A stretch of 35,285 nt of DNA from UBA10348 sp002469915 (GTDB lineage: Bacteria > Bacteroidota > Rhodothermia > Rhodothermales > UBA10348), in NCBI GenBank assembly GCA_029249345.1, contig JAQWHM010000005.1, positions 1-35,285 on the forward strand. Direction: 5' to 3'. The translations under genes were made by a program, and so were the position numbers. Position 1 is the stretch's first letter; each line of letters opens with the position of its first letter. The notes beneath the pieces were generated by a model. It saw only the letters and a program-made list of their open reading frames with translations, did no database searches and had not been told where the DNA came from. This document shows positions 8,864 through 16,079 of this stretch, piece after piece.

Positions 8864-10108
8864 CTATTGGCTCGAATACGTGAGAGAGCGTCCCATTCGG
8901 ACGGCTTCCTCCTTACTAACCACAGCGATTGGCTTGACGACTTCTGTCTCGTGCTCCGCCATAAACCGCTCCTGTCCGCCGCCTGATATGTTCAGCAGAA
9001 TGGTATCGTCACGGTGCACCTCGCCCCGGTAAATGGCTTGTTGCAGGGAGGCCAAAGCCACCGCGCCCGGTGATAAGGGGTCAATTCCTTCTGTTTCGCG
9101 GAAGAGACGATCGGCCTTTTCGGCATCTTGATAGGAGACGGCGTAGGTCGCCCCATTAGATTCAACCAACATATCGAAAAGCCCCCCTCGCACGGAATAC
9201 GCTGGAGCCCGATTCACCAAAAGGTCTGAGTATACATTTGGGTGGACCGATTCGATGGCAGGCGTCAGTTCGAATGTGCGTTTTTGCCAGGCATCGTGAA
9301 CGAGACAGAATTCCGCGTTCTGCGAAAGATGCTGACGCGGGACCGGTCCGCTAGCAAAGCCCGCCTCAATAGTGCGTTGAGCCATTTCGTGGACGCCGAT
9401 GGGACCCGGTCCACCACCCACTCCTTGGAAATAATGCTTTGGAAGCGCTCCAATGGCTTCAGTGGCCGTCAGGATGAGCGAACCAATTCCGTCTCGGCGG
9501 GCCACATTATGCACACCGCCTTCCCGTCTCCAGCCTCCAATCTCCATAATCTGGGACGTGACTTCGTTGGCATCTCCATAGTCGCCGCCTTTTATGCCAA
9601 TCACTTTCACACTCGACGTCGGATGCCCTTTGGGTACCCACAGTCGTTTAAGGTGTTTTTCAGCTACAATCAGGAGAATGGGATACTCAGCTAATCCACC
9701 GAAATAGGCAAAAGCCCTAGCTGTGTTGCCCGCAGACGAACAAATGAGACCCGGCACGTTGTGATCCTGAAGACGCTGTAGCGTAGTGACTGCTTCCATA
9801 TCCTTGAACGTGGTGGTCGGGCAATTGCCCCCACGTTCTGGCCAATACCCATGGTAGGAAATCCACAGATTGGATAGCATCATCGCTTTTCCTAGACCCT
9901 CGCTCTTATAACACACGGATCCCGCATCTAGCGATCCCGGTTTTGAGACGGGTAACCAGTCCTCCCATCTCCACAGACCAGGAAGATCTTGAGGCGTAAT
10001 TTCGTTCGCATATTCGGCTCTCAAGAGCGCTTTATCGTGGTAACGAACGGTGTATTCATCATCAATCCGGTCCTGAGTGCCTAGGCAGCGGAGTTGATAC
10101 TTGGACAT
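8864..10108 (-). CDS. PLP-dependent cysteate synthase-like enzyme
   Basis: A 414-residue fold-type II PLP enzyme. Lys102 in TTTFKDMEA is the expected Schiff-base lysine, SSAGNTARAF (~125-134) the cofactor-binding asparagine loop, and GVGGGPGP a glycine-rich phosphate loop. The N-terminus (Y-x-LRCLG then the long WRWEDWLP segment) and overall length fit the threonine-synthase-derived cysteate synthase group, which makes L-cysteate from O-phosphoserine and sulfite. In Bacteroidota-type bacteria cysteate feeds sulfonolipid (capnine) synthesis; in methanogens it feeds coenzyme M. The partner acyltransferase is not in this window. Threonine synthase is the main alternative, but no thrA/thrB neighbours are present. 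It is transcribed alone behind a 250-base leader. Enzyme class is sure; the cysteate reaction is inferred from remembered family resemblance. Confidence 0.7.
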   Translation of the reverse strand: MSKYQLRCLGTQDRIDDEYTVRYHDKALLRAEYANEITPQDLPGLWRWEDWLPVSKPGSLDAGSVCYKSEGLGKAMMLSNLWISYHGYWPERGGNCPTTTFKDMEAVTTLQRLQDHNVPGLICSSAGNTARAFAYFGGLAEYPILLIVAEKHLKRLWVPKGHPTSSVKVIGIKGGDYGDANEVTSQIMEIGGWRREGGVHNVARRDGIGSLILTATEAIGALPKHYFQGVGGGPGPIGVHEMAQRTIEAGFASGPVPRQHLSQNAEFCLVHDAWQKRTFELTPAIESVHPNVYSDLLVNRAPAYSVRGGLFDMLVESNGATYAVSYQDAEKADRLFRETEGIDPLSPGAVALASLQQAIYRGEVHRDDTILLNISGGGQERFMAEHETEVVKPIAVVSKEEAVRMGRSLTYSSQ

Positions 10109-10359
10109 GAGAATAAGCCTTTTTTAATACAACATCGGACGACTTCGGCCAGAGCGCAGCCGGAAATCCTTCGTCTCGATAAAGATAAGACAGAAGATTG
10201 ACATGGATTAGGGAAGACACTTAAAGCGTTGCTCACCTGGAAGGAACACAGCCCCGGTTACAACGCTCTATCCGCTAAGGATATTCGTTTATTCAACCAC
10301 AAAAGGGCCCTGAACTGACGTTTATGGCCCGGAATGGACTCAAATAGAGTAGAGAAAAA
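10109..10359 (-). other. gene-free leader upstream of the cysteate synthase-like gene
   Basis: A 250-base non-coding stretch with structure on the minus strand. A 7-bp inverted repeat (AGCGTTG at 10225-10231 and CAACGCT at 10261-10267) encloses 29 GC-rich bases, and there is a further GC-rich stem-forming stretch around 10140-10165. A weak GGGCC/GGCCC hairpin followed by TTTT (10301-10330) may end the upstream gene. No known riboswitch consensus could be matched. Confidence 0.35.
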
Positions 10360-10707
10360 CTATCGGGTAAATCCGCCGATGTGCTGAAAGTGAGACGCAC
10401 CGAGACCAGCAAGGTCTGATCGTACTCCATCACTTACATTACCAAACACTTCTAGGCGCGTGATGGGCGCGATCTTAACAAGGAGTGGAAGCATGGGACC
10501 CACGTTACCGAGGTGTTCAAGCAATGCCTCTGAGCAGCAAAATCCTTCTCATAAAACGGCATGCTTATCATCGTCGCCCAGATACCATTCGTGCTTGACT
10601 GTATCTGGCTCGTTAGAATATGTTGTGTCAATAAAATCGTCAGCCATGGCCTTAAAGGCATCTGTCATTCCATCAATGATAGAAAACTCGATGTGATAGA
10701 AGACCAT
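10360..10707 (-). pseudogene. ABM-type (putative quinol) monooxygenase, broken by two compensating frameshifts
   Basis: From ATG 10707 (GAGG seven bases upstream) the frame encodes MVFYHIEFSIIDGM...VKHEWYLGDDDKHAV, then hits TGA at 10549-10551. The next ~24 bases read sensibly only in another frame (YEKDFAA). After that the first frame resumes with SEALLEHLGNVGPMLPLL and ends GASHFQHIGGFTR before TAG at 10360-10362. Joined, this is a ~115-residue protein of the antibiotic-biosynthesis-monooxygenase fold, whose members share a Y/HE.(F/Y)..S.A.L.HL.NVGP core and a final FxxHxGFxR. The pattern needs one extra base near 10553 and one missing base near 10532. It is either a young pseudogene or two indel errors in the assembly. 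Both flanks keep good reading, which points to a recent event or error. Confidence 0.7.
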
Positions 10708-10815
10708 TACTAAACCTCGGGTTGGGGATTTTTGGGGGACATATAGTCCGCCCGAGCCGGAAGATAGATTTTTATTCAACGACTTACCCAGAATAAAAGG
10801 ACCTTGCCCTTTTGA

Positions 10816-11871
10816 TCAGGATCCAGTTCGGGGCTGAATCAGGGCCCGGCCGATATAATTTGAATCCGTCCCGAACCAGATTTCACCGGTATCCTCGTGG
10901 TAATACATGTGACGAATGGTGCTGCCACCAGATGGGACATCTGCCTGCTGTATGAACCGTTCGGTCTTGGTGTCAAAGGCTACAAAGCGATTGGGCTGAA
11001 CACCCGTTTCTACAAGCCAAATGGTATCGGTGTTATCTATGGCCATGCCATAGACCCGAGCCTTAGCGGCCGAGGGTAGTTGCCATTCGGTGAAGGAAGC
11101 ATCTTTGGGATCAAACACGCCCAAAAAGCCTGTCCGGTGATCCCCATACCAAATGCGACCATCAGACGAGATCTCCATGCGTCGCGGACGCGCCTCTTTG
11201 CGGGGCAGCTCAAACTCGTGAAGCACGACCTTATCCATATCGAGATTATCCATATCAAGATGCGCCAATCGATTCGTGCCAAACAATACGACCCAGACTT
11301 CCCCATCGGGCGCGACTTTGATGCCGTAGGGCCGGGATCCATCTTCTTCGGCCGTAGCCAGATTCACTTCTCCCGTGGTCACATTGAGGTGTCCCACCTT
11401 GTTGCCCCCTTGCACGGTGAAGGCAATATTGCCATCGGGTAGCCAAACGAGTGTGTGCGGATCCTTGGCTCCCGATTCGGCTGGCATCGGGAATTGCGTT
11501 ACGTCTCCTGTTTCGGGATTCAAGCGCCCAATATGCGCCCTTCGGTTTCCGGCATACCAGACCATGCCATCTTCTGCTACAATAAGATTGTGAGGCCCTG
11601 CGCCTTCTCCGATGTCGTATTGCTTCATCTCCCCTGTTACCGGGTTCAGCGAACCGATATAGCCGCCCGCCTGTCCGCAGAACCACACCATGCCATCGGG
11701 CGCGACATAGGGATCGCGAGGACGGGTCCTCTCCCACGGGACTTCCCATTCCGCTAGGTCGATCTCTGAAAAGGAGTCAGACATCAAGTCCTGGGCTGAA
11801 GCGGAATCGATTCCGAGCAACAGAAAAACGGCAATTAACGCTGAGGCAAAGAATCTCATGGCACTAAACAT
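10816..11871 (-). CDS. secreted virginiamycin-B-lyase-like beta-propeller
   Basis: A 351-residue protein with a Sec signal peptide (MRFFASALIAVFLLLG...ASAQ from the second methionine, 11859; ATG 11871 is also possible). The mature part is a run of ~42-residue propeller blades with the motif DPY.APDGMVWF, NLIVAEDGMVWYAG, TLVWLPDGNIAF and GIKVAPDGEVWV, alternating with G.IGRLNPETG strands. This is the streptogramin lyase (Vgb)/SMP-30-like propeller family. Most members are not antibiotic lyases, and I could not verify the Vgb catalytic histidines and glutamate, so the enzymatic name should not be taken literally. It probably acts outside the cytoplasm. It stands alone upstream of the broken monooxygenase gene. 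Confidence 0.75.
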   Translation of the reverse strand: MFSAMRFFASALIAVFLLLGIDSASAQDLMSDSFSEIDLAEWEVPWERTRPRDPYVAPDGMVWFCGQAGGYIGSLNPVTGEMKQYDIGEGAGPHNLIVAEDGMVWYAGNRRAHIGRLNPETGDVTQFPMPAESGAKDPHTLVWLPDGNIAFTVQGGNKVGHLNVTTGEVNLATAEEDGSRPYGIKVAPDGEVWVVLFGTNRLAHLDMDNLDMDKVVLHEFELPRKEARPRRMEISSDGRIWYGDHRTGFLGVFDPKDASFTEWQLPSAAKARVYGMAIDNTDTIWLVETGVQPNRFVAFDTKTERFIQQADVPSGGSTIRHMYYHEDTGEIWFGTDSNYIGRALIQPRTGS

Positions 11872-12045
11872 TGAATGAAGTAATCAGGACGTAGGCAGAC
11901 CTGGGCGGGCTTTTATCGCGGGAAGGCTTCAATAAATACGGAATGGAGTCCTAAAAGTCCATCTTGGACTCCTTATCCCCTAGCCAATGCGCAATTATCC
12001 GCGCGTTCTCTTTTACAACATTCACAACATCTATCTAAACTTCAC

Positions 12046-12077
12046 TTGCTCGATTTTACCTGAACACCGTATCTTTG
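12046..12077 (+). promoter_or_regulatory. Bacteroidota-type promoter for tRNA-Arg
   Basis: TTG at 12046-12048 and TATCTTTG at 12070-12077, separated by 21 bases, match the TTTG / TAnnTTTG promoter form of Bacteroidota-type sigma factors. The position implies a leader of about 60 bases before the tRNA. Confidence 0.45.
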
Positions 12078-12143
12078 GGGCTCTTCAACAATCGCTAGAG
12101 GATTGCACTCGAATGATTGGCCGGCTCTCACCCGGCAGAAGTT

Positions 12144-12218
<75 letters not shown>

Positions 12219-12220
12219 AT

Positions 12221-12256
12221 AAAAAACCCAATTCACTTCTGTGGATTGGGTTTTTT
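12221..12256 (+). terminator. intrinsic terminator of tRNA-Arg
   Basis: A hairpin of AAAAAACCCAAT and ATTGGGTTTTTT with an inner CAC/GTG, ending in TTTTTT directly after the tRNA. Classic rho-independent form. Confidence 0.85.
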
Positions 12257-12363
12257 AGTATCTGGAAGTTTCGCGAACTACCGAAGAAAGGGAGTTCAAA
12301 CGACGGATCGGCAAATATACTCGTGGCTCCCAAAAGGAAGCTGAGCCTTGACATGGCTGACGC

Positions 12364-12582
12364 TCAGTTCCACGTAGGAATATTATCATCGAGATCCACC
12401 AAGAGCACTAAGGCGGTTACTCGCATTCCAGGGAAAGACGGCATGTTATCACTGCTCATCTCACGCGCGCCGACTGTTGCCCGATACCCGACCGACTCGG
12501 CATAGTTTTGCAAATCGATGCAAATATCTCGAATACTTTTGTTCATACGAAATGACTGCCATGCACACGCCGAAAAGGCCAT
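12364..12582 (-). CDS. small hypothetical ORF, doubtful
   Basis: A 72-residue frame from ATG 12582; a second ATG at 12546 would give 60 residues. The translation (MNKSIRDICIDLQNYAESVG..., ending LLVDLDDNIPTWN) has a normal amino-acid mix and an acidic tail, unlike many shadow frames, but I recognise no family, signal peptide or membrane segment. No clear ribosome-binding site precedes it. It lies in an otherwise empty 480-base stretch between the tRNA terminator and a receiver-domain gene. It may be a genuine orphan, the remnant of a longer gene, or chance. I see nothing else in 12583-12737. Confidence 0.3.
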   Translation of the reverse strand: MAFSACAWQSFRMNKSIRDICIDLQNYAESVGYRATVGAREMSSDNMPSFPGMRVTALVLLVDLDDNIPTWN

Positions 12583-12737
12583 TTCCGCAGCCGGATCACT
12601 TCCCCGGATCAGTTGAACAATCGGTCGCAGTCGGTGCTCTGCTCGGATGGTTGACGATGATGGATCCGCAAACTTTTTGTTTGGAACCGGTGCCGGGGCT
12701 TTTTTTAGTTGACTTTCTGTTGAAGAGATTCATCTAT

Positions 12738-13187
12738 TTACTCCCAATTATCTGGATGAGACAGGTACGACACGTTCAAACCATCTACCCACTCGCGGCC
12801 TACCTGGGGGACATATTCATGATTCTTTTGAACCGCTTCAATCATACTAACGAGCTCTTTTGCTTTAAACGGTTTCGTCAGGTAGTCAAGGGCACCCAAT
12901 TCCATTCCAGTTCGAAATGTCTTGCGATCCGTGTGACCGGTCATAAAGACAAATGGAATAGACGAAAGCTCTTTTTCCTTGTTCAGCTCGCGTTTTACAT
13001 CGAATCCACTCATGGTAGGGAGTGACACGTCACAGATAATTAGCGTTGGCGCCAGTGTCTTGGCTAGGAACAGGGCTTCTGGTCCATCCTCCGCTTCAGT
13101 AACTTCAAATCCTTGCAGACGAAGTATGGCTGCAACAGTTGTCCGGCAGTCCTGGTTATCCTCGACTAGAAGTAAATCTGTCATCAT
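12738..13187 (-). CDS. receiver-only response regulator
   Basis: A 149-residue CheY-like protein. The acidic pocket is Glu9/Asp10, the phosphoacceptor Asp53 in LIICDVSLP, the conserved Thr83 and Lys105 in YLTKPF. The receiver fills residues 4-125; the last ~25 residues (VPQVGREWVDGLNVSYLSHPDNWE) are a tail with no recognisable output domain, so it should act by protein-protein contact, perhaps as a phosphate relay for the kinases encoded nearby. Two ATG codons are adjacent (13187 and 13184). It is transcribed divergently from the OmpR-type regulator across a 148-base region holding two palindromes, which suggests shared control. Confidence 0.88.
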   Translation of the reverse strand: MMTDLLLVEDNQDCRTTVAAILRLQGFEVTEAEDGPEALFLAKTLAPTLIICDVSLPTMSGFDVKRELNKEKELSSIPFVFMTGHTDRKTFRTGMELGALDYLTKPFKAKELVSMIEAVQKNHEYVPQVGREWVDGLNVSYLSHPDNWE

Positions 13188-13257
13188 TTTGGCTTGTTGC
13201 CATTTGTATTGATTAAAGATCGCAATACAGTCAAAGACGCCCCTTTTGCTAACCCTA

Positions 13258-13292
13258 GACTTTTATAAAGTCATCCTAAAATTGCTTTTAGG
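13258..13292. promoter_or_regulatory. pair of adjacent palindromes in a divergent promoter region
   Basis: Two perfect inverted repeats are separated by two bases: GACTTT-TAT-AAAGTC (13258-13272) and CCTAAAA-TTGC-TTTTAGG (13275-13292). They lie between the receiver-only gene and the OmpR-type regulator gene, ending 43 bases before the latter's ATG. Their location suits operator sites for self-regulation of the pair; AT-rich stems and lack of a T-run downstream argue against terminators. Confidence 0.45.
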
Positions 13293-13335
13293 AATACCTT
13301 ATATTGCGAAACATCTCTTTTAGAATTGAGACCAA

Positions 13336-14043
13336 ATGAAACTCCTCATAATCGAAGACAACGCGGATCTTGCCCAGGTCCTGAAGGCCGGCCTCAAACA
13401 GAATGGGTACACCGTTAGTCACACAGGCGATGGACTTGAAGGCCTTGATTTATTGCTTTCTGATACCTTTCAGGTTGCCATTGTGGACATGAATCTTCCG
13501 AACCGAACTGGCCTCGAAATCATAAAGGAAGTTCGCACGGTTGAATTGTCGACCGGAATTCTTGTCCTGACCGCCAATGCCGATCAAGACCTAATGGTTG
13601 AGGCACTTATGGCAGGCGCTGATGACTATATGACCAAGCCTTTTGCCTTCGAAGAGCTATTCGCTCGTATTCAAGCTTTGGGCCGAAGAACCAGTTCAAA
13701 CCCAGTTACCAAAGAGCACCTGAAGGTGGGCGGACTGAGGTTTGACTTTGAGCAGAGATTAATCCGAATGGATAATAATGCTCCCATAAAACTGCGAGAA
13801 AAGGAATTTCAAGTTTTGGCCCTATTGGCTACTCGCTTGGGTAGAGTCGTGACCCGAACAGTCATCGCAGAGAGAGTATGGGGATCCGTCCTTTTTGTGT
13901 CCGACGATGCCATAAACGTCACTATGTCCGGGCTTAGGAAACAGCTTGAAGAATTACCTGAATGCGGGCTGATCCTGAAAACTCTCCGTGGGATCGGCTA
14001 TGTTCTTAATTATGACGTCGGTATCAACGACCGGGAAGTTTAG
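13336..14043 (+). CDS. OmpR/PhoB-type response regulator
   Basis: A 235-residue two-domain regulator. The receiver (1-118) has the acidic pair Glu7/Asp8, phosphoacceptor Asp51 in VAIVDMNLP, Thr79 and Lys101 in YMTKPF. The C-terminal winged helix (about 128-228) shows the family signature: LRFDFEQRLIRMD, LREKEFQVLALLATRLGRVVTRTVIAERVW, then DAINVTMSGLRKQLEE and LKTLRGIGYVL. It should bind DNA when phosphorylated. The most likely partner kinase is the PAS/HAMP kinase encoded convergently next door; the two genes overlap tail to tail by 90 bases. The extra C-terminal residues (NYDVGINDREV) are encoded within that overlap. Palindromes upstream could be its own sites. Confidence 0.9.
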   Translation: MKLLIIEDNADLAQVLKAGLKQNGYTVSHTGDGLEGLDLLLSDTFQVAIVDMNLPNRTGLEIIKEVRTVELSTGILVLTANADQDLMVEALMAGADDYMTKPFAFEELFARIQALGRRTSSNPVTKEHLKVGGLRFDFEQRLIRMDNNAPIKLREKEFQVLALLATRLGRVVTRTVIAERVWGSVLFVSDDAINVTMSGLRKQLEELPECGLILKTLRGIGYVLNYDVGINDREV

Positions 14044-16074
14044 ACTTACTTGTGACCCTACCCCCGGATCAGAGTCTATCTTGACCCATCCGGCGTGCAG
14101 GTCCATAATGTTCTTTACGATTAAAAGTCCCATCCCCGTCCCCTTTACAGACCCAACATTTTTGCCCCGATGGAACTGTTGAAATACCTTTTCAACGTCA
14201 TCTTCAGTCATACCGATTCCAAAATCCTTGACGGTCAAAATGACCATGCCATCGGCCGTCTTTCCATCCACAAGGATTGGAGCCTTTGAACTGGAATACT
14301 TAGCAGCATTTCCCAGTAGATTCTGAATAGCGTGGAGTAAGAGACCTGAATCACAGAATATTTCCTGATTCCATACATCATCTGAAAAATCGAGCCTTCC
14401 GGCATACCCACTCGATTCCGCAGAATCATAAATTTGATGTCGCAGATCCTCTAAAATGATCTTTTTAGGACTAAAACGACTCTCTGCAGTCTTCATTTCT
14501 CCTATTAGTAGAGCATCTTCCAGAAATTCAACCATATGTGTCACATTACGATCGATTCTCTCAAGATGGGGCCTGCATGTGGTCAACGTCTTTTGGTCAT
14601 CCAAAAACATCTCTATCAATTCTAAACTCGATCGAATACTGGTCAATGGAGACCTCATCTCATGAGACACGATGGAGACAAAGCGATTTTTTATCAATTT
14701 AAGCTCCTCGCGCTCTAGCATCGCTTTCGATAATGTCTCCGTGAGATTCTTCTTTTCAGAGATATCTTCGATAACTCCGAGCAACATATCACGGCCATGG
14801 TGTCTCATTTTTGAGACTTTTAGTTGACCCCAGAAATGTCCTAAACGACCAATCATATCAACTTCAGTTAACGGACCATCTGGGGTAAAAAAGATATCCT
14901 GACATGACTCACAGGCGACAAGATCAGCTATATTTGATCCTGACAACACCTTTCCAAAAGTTCGTTTCGCACGGGGGTTTGCGTGATGGATGAGACCATC
15001 GGAATCATAGAACACGATAGAGGTTGGAGAAGAATCGAGAATCTTTTGATAGACCATAACCGCATCTAGCGTGTCACCCGTCATTAACCATCCCAACTTG
15101 CATTTTTTGCCAAATATCTCTGTTGTTTCATGATAAATAGCACAGGGAAATGACTTATCGCTTGACCTGCTTTTGATTTTAAGCTCCAAACTTCCCACGG
15201 GTTCATGATATGCTGTGGCAATATTCGAGGCTGAGCGGTAGTCGCCAATAGCCATAAATTGTCGCATATGTGTTCCTTTCAGACTTTCAGAACCTAGAAT
15301 TTCGTGAGCTCGCTGATTGGCTTCTATAATGACCCCTGAATCATAATCGATTACAACGAGCCCACTAAACTTCGTTTCAAAAAGTTGCTGAAAACCACCT
15401 TTTACTTCCTCTAAAGAGCGAATAACATCCAGGTAGCTCGTCACATCAGCCGCAAAGACAGAGGTTACTAAACCCTCATTGGTGACTGACTCCGCGGACT
15501 TTACTCGCAGGACTCGGCCCCCTTTAGTTTTCAAGGTCGCCATTTGGTTCACGTCCTTAGTTAGCTGGTCCCAGACACCCGAGACACCAGCCACATACGC
15601 TTGGCCACCAAGCTGCCCTTCTGTTCCCACCTCATGAGCTACACGCGTAACCTCCGAAGAAAACACAGACAGGTTTTCCACCATGGTATTAATCGTATTC
15701 TTGAGCTCCAGAATCTCACCCTGAGCCTCAATCTCCAGGGTTTGAGATAAATCACCGACCCTTATTGATTCTATGACCTTCGAAATAGATTTAATCTGAC
15801 TTGGTAACTCTAGATTCAAAAATTCTAGGTCTTCAAGTATATCTTTCCAACTCCCCTTTACCTCGTGACCCAGAGATACAGGGGTCTCTGTTTTGTGTGT
15901 GACATCGGTCGAATCCTCCAAACCCTGTGCTAACCACACTAAGTTGATTCGTATCTGTTCTAGAGCGTGCAGTTTTATTTTTGTCTGCTCATCGCCATAA
16001 ACCTCTACGGGCATCGAAAAATCGCCCTCTGCCAGCCGTTCTAGGTGAAAAGCGATTGGGGAAGCATTTTTCAT
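13954..16074 (-). CDS. soluble HAMP/PAS sensor histidine kinase
   Basis: About 706 residues from ATG 16074; an in-frame TTG at 16081-16083 overlaps the stop of the upstream kinase as TTGA and is an alternative coupled start. No transmembrane segment is visible. Residues ~95-190 are HAMP-like, with the GVSGVWDQLTKDVNQMA motif known from soluble Nik1-type kinases. Two PAS-like domains follow (about 240-340 and 350-450). The HisKA histidine lies in SIVSHEMRSPL (~His471). HATPase motifs are LLGNAAKYS (N box), DFGIGM (G1) and GTGMGLLIVK (G2). It probably senses a cytoplasmic signal and phosphorylates the adjacent OmpR-type regulator. Its last 30 codons overlap that gene on the opposite strand. Confidence 0.88.
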   Translation of the reverse strand: MKNASPIAFHLERLAEGDFSMPVEVYGDEQTKIKLHALEQIRINLVWLAQGLEDSTDVTHKTETPVSLGHEVKGSWKDILEDLEFLNLELPSQIKSISKVIESIRVGDLSQTLEIEAQGEILELKNTINTMVENLSVFSSEVTRVAHEVGTEGQLGGQAYVAGVSGVWDQLTKDVNQMATLKTKGGRVLRVKSAESVTNEGLVTSVFAADVTSYLDVIRSLEEVKGGFQQLFETKFSGLVVIDYDSGVIIEANQRAHEILGSESLKGTHMRQFMAIGDYRSASNIATAYHEPVGSLELKIKSRSSDKSFPCAIYHETTEIFGKKCKLGWLMTGDTLDAVMVYQKILDSSPTSIVFYDSDGLIHHANPRAKRTFGKVLSGSNIADLVACESCQDIFFTPDGPLTEVDMIGRLGHFWGQLKVSKMRHHGRDMLLGVIEDISEKKNLTETLSKAMLEREELKLIKNRFVSIVSHEMRSPLTSIRSSLELIEMFLDDQKTLTTCRPHLERIDRNVTHMVEFLEDALLIGEMKTAESRFSPKKIILEDLRHQIYDSAESSGYAGRLDFSDDVWNQEIFCDSGLLLHAIQNLLGNAAKYSSSKAPILVDGKTADGMVILTVKDFGIGMTEDDVEKVFQQFHRGKNVGSVKGTGMGLLIVKNIMDLHAGWVKIDSDPGVGSQVSLNFPVVDTDVIIKNIADPTESFQDQPAFR

Positions 16075-16079
16075 ATTAA

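Noticed and set aside
9242..9694. 150-codon plus-strand frame
   Set aside because: Shadow of the PLP enzyme gene on the opposite strand.
10109..10200. SAM-I riboswitch before the cysteate synthase-like gene
   Set aside because: A CTTATC...GAGA stretch on the minus strand recalls its start, but the conserved GGCAACC and pairing core are missing.
10549..10551. In-frame TGA as a selenocysteine codon in the monooxygenase gene
   Set aside because: The residues after the TGA in that frame (EGFCC) do not fit the family, whereas the shifted frame gives YEKDFAA, which does. Frameshifts explain it better, and no SECIS-like hairpin stood out.
10816..11871. Streptogramin resistance gene (vgb)
   Set aside because: Only the propeller fold is supported; catalytic residues could not be confirmed, and most family members in environmental genomes are not antibiotic lyases.
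12477..13025. 182-codon plus-strand frame
   Set aside because: Mostly antisense to the well-supported receiver-domain gene and without recognisable motifs.
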